Part shown: positions 62,661 to 64,000 of the stretch, one piece after another
Position numbering within the stretch: the first letter of the stretch is position 1
Layout: the number at the start of each line of letters is the position of its first letter
NCBI GenBank assembly: GCA_964601515.1
Contig: CAZRNU010000002.1
Coordinates: forward strand, 1-64,000
Direction of reading: 5' to 3'
DNA length: 64,000 nt
Origin: PWND01 sp964601515
GTDB lineage: Bacteria; Bacteroidota; Bacteroidia; Bacteroidales; UBA7960
Position numbers and translations under genes: made by a program
The notes under the pieces: model-generated
What the model was told of the DNA's origin: nothing
Database searches by the model: none
What the model saw: only the letters and a program-made list of their open reading frames with translations

Positions 62661-63241
62661 TAGCAATTATAAAATATAACGCGGGAAATATCGCATCAGT
62701 AAAAAACGCTGTCGAACGACTCGGATATCAGTGCATTATAACTGACGACAAGAAAACTTTAATGAACGCTTCAAAAGTTATTTTCCCCGGCGTAGGAGAA
62801 TCGGGTTTTGCCATGAATTATCTTAAAAGCAAAAATCTCGATAAAGTCATAAAACAGCTTAAACAACCCGTGCTTGGCATTTGCCTTGGACTGCAGCTGC
62901 TTTGCAGGTTTTCGGAAGAAAGCAACACCTATTGTTTGGGAATTTTTAATAACGATGTTAAGATGTTTCCGAAAAAAGGGATTATTCCGCATATGGGATG
63001 GAATAATCTGGAAAAACTTAGTTCAGAGCTTTATAATGGATTAGAAAATAATCCTGATGTGTACTTTGTACATAGTTATTACGCTGAAATATCAGGAGAA
63101 ACAACGGCTGTAGCAAATTACATATTACCTTTTAGTGCTTCAATGCAAAAGGACAATTTTTTTGCAACTCAGTATCATCCTGAAAAATCGGGAACTTTTG
63201 GAGAAACTATATTAAAAAACTTTCTATCACTAAAATCATGA
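62657..63241 (+). CDS. hisH: Imidazole glycerol phosphate synthase glutaminase subunit
   Basis: This subunit releases ammonia from glutamine for HisF. The 194-residue class I glutamine amidotransferase has IKYNAGNIASVKNAVERLGY at the start, the nucleophile Cys77 in VLGICLGLQLLCRFSEES, and the His-Glu pair in ATQYHPEKSGTFGE. Its ATG overlaps the stop of the HisC-IGPD gene (ATGA, four bases), and its own stop overlaps the hisA ATG by four bases, so the three are translationally coupled. Confidence 0.96.
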   Translation: MIAIIKYNAGNIASVKNAVERLGYQCIITDDKKTLMNASKVIFPGVGESGFAMNYLKSKNLDKVIKQLKQPVLGICLGLQLLCRFSEESNTYCLGIFNNDVKMFPKKGIIPHMGWNNLEKLSSELYNGLENNPDVYFVHSYYAEISGETTAVANYILPFSASMQKDNFFATQYHPEKSGTFGETILKNFLSLKS

Positions 63242-63954
63242 AAATAATACCTGCAATTGACATAATAAATGGGAAATGCGTAAGATTAACAAAAGGAGAT
63301 TACAGCACAAAGATTATTTACAATGACAATCCTTTGGAAGTTGCTAAAAAATTTGAAGCAAACGGCATATCGCATCTGCACTTAGTTGATTTGGACGGCG
63401 CCAAAGCCAATAGAGTAATAAACTATAAAATTATTAATGATGTTGCAAAAAATACCAAACTAAAGATTGATTTCGGAGGCGGAATAAAATGCATTAATGA
63501 CTTAAACCTAGCATTTGAAAACGGCGCCGATCAAATCACCATTGGTAGTATGGCTGTGAAGCAACCTGACATTTTTTTAGAATGGCTTAAAAAATTTGGC
63601 AACGAGAAGATAATTCTTGGAGCCGATTGTATTGATAAAAAAATTGCATATAGCGGATGGCAATTTGTGTCTGATTATAAAGTAGTTGATTTTATTAAGA
63701 ACTATGAAAAAGCAGGAGTAAGATACGTTGTATGTACTGATATTTCAAAAGACGGAACTCTACAGGGGCCTTCATTAAAATTATATGAGGAAATAATATC
63801 CGAAACGAATGTTTCTCTTATTGCAAGCGGCGGAGTTTCAGACATTGGCGACCTAATTAAATTAAAAAAAGCAGGTTGCGAAGCCGCAATAGTTGGCAAG
63901 GCCATTTACGAGGGGAAAATTACACTTAATCAAATACAAGAATACTATGCTTAA
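63238..63954 (+). CDS. hisA: ProFAR isomerase
   Basis: The 238-residue TIM barrel isomerises the aminocarboxamide ribonucleotide intermediate that feeds HisF/HisH. Motifs are IIPAIDIINGKCVRL with the catalytic Asp8, HLHLVDLDGAKANR, DFGGGIKCINDL, and CTDISKDGTLQGPSL with the second Asp, followed by ASGGVSDIGDLIKL for phosphate binding. The stop lies eight bases inside the hisF gene. Confidence 0.96.
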   Translation: MKIIPAIDIINGKCVRLTKGDYSTKIIYNDNPLEVAKKFEANGISHLHLVDLDGAKANRVINYKIINDVAKNTKLKIDFGGGIKCINDLNLAFENGADQITIGSMAVKQPDIFLEWLKKFGNEKIILGADCIDKKIAYSGWQFVSDYKVVDFIKNYEKAGVRYVVCTDISKDGTLQGPSLKLYEEIISETNVSLIASGGVSDIGDLIKLKKAGCEAAIVGKAIYEGKITLNQIQEYYA

Positions 63955-64000
63955 GAAAAGAATAATACCATGTCTTGACATTAAAGACGGTACAACGGTT
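63947..64000 (+). CDS. hisF: Imidazole glycerol phosphate synthase cyclase subunit (partial)
   Basis: Only the first 18 codons are in the window, reading MLKKRIIPCLDIKDGTTV. This N-terminus, with RIIPCLDI and the catalytic Asp11, is diagnostic of HisF, and the gene overlaps the end of hisA by eight bases as in other his operons. The rest lies beyond the window end; hisI or hisIE would be expected after it. Confidence 0.93.
   Translation, partial: MLKKRIIPCLDIKDGTTV

Overview
The window is a stretch of chromosome from a low-GC member of the Bacteroidota, most likely Bacteroidales-like. The evidence is threefold. Many genes belong to families concentrated in that phylum (TIGR02757, DUF2851, DUF4301, DUF4197, DUF6132, DUF6588, DUF5106/TlpA proteins, PorT-like barrels). 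Several genes are preceded by TAnnTTTG-type -7 elements, the Bacteroidota promoter signature. The 6S RNA lies between zapA and rny. No insertion sequence, prophage, CRISPR array, tRNA or rRNA gene was seen.

Layout. 1-10 kb: rplS and trmD (separated by an opposite-strand beta-barrel gene), a two-gene locus encoding a cysteine-rich fulvocin C-like precursor and a membrane TlpA-type thioredoxin, a TIGR02757 gene whose 5' end contains a 13-unit heptamer array, dgt, an ECF sigma factor and a glycosyltransferase; then tgt and an LptF/LptG permease. 11-23 kb: thioredoxins, DUF families, a DHODH-like protein, a nucleoside kinase, an amidohydrolase, a DUF5106/TlpA lipid- or envelope-linked thioredoxin, DUF4301, and a cytosolic trypsin-like protease coupled to a protein of unknown function behind a rod-like RNA. 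23.7-30.3 kb: NuoE-like, NuoF-like and a 1231-residue fused flavo-iron-sulfur protein, followed by a rubrerythrin-like gene; this looks like a soluble, possibly electron-bifurcating NAD(P)H oxidoreductase of an anaerobic lifestyle. 30.3-35.7 kb: a repeat-rich spacer, a frameshifted DUF6588 gene, rny, 6S RNA, zapA, a coiled-coil gene and DUF2851. 35.7-49.5 kb: a signalling-rich region with two paralogous histidine kinases, trxB, two paralogous barrels, a receiver-kinase, a serpin, an Hpt protein and a giant TPR-PAS hybrid kinase. 49.5-58.5 kb: DUF58, thioredoxin, dnaE, typA and a Cache-HAMP-GAF sensor. 58.7-64 kb: the histidine operon hisG-hisD-hisC/IGPD fusion-hisH-hisA-hisF (cut by the window end), preceded by a histidine leader peptide and attenuator.

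The strongest candidates for something little described are: the fulvocin C-like precursor with its dedicated membrane oxidoreductase; the cytosolic protease/partner pair with a rod-like RNA in front; the three-subunit oxidoreductase whose molybdopterin-type domain has lost its metal ligand; the his leader and the HisC-IGPD fusion lacking the phosphatase domain; two kinase-family proteins that have lost the phosphoacceptor histidine; and related heptamer tandem repeats at several sites, one translated and frame-sensitive. All function statements come from reading the sequence and recalled family knowledge; no search was run.
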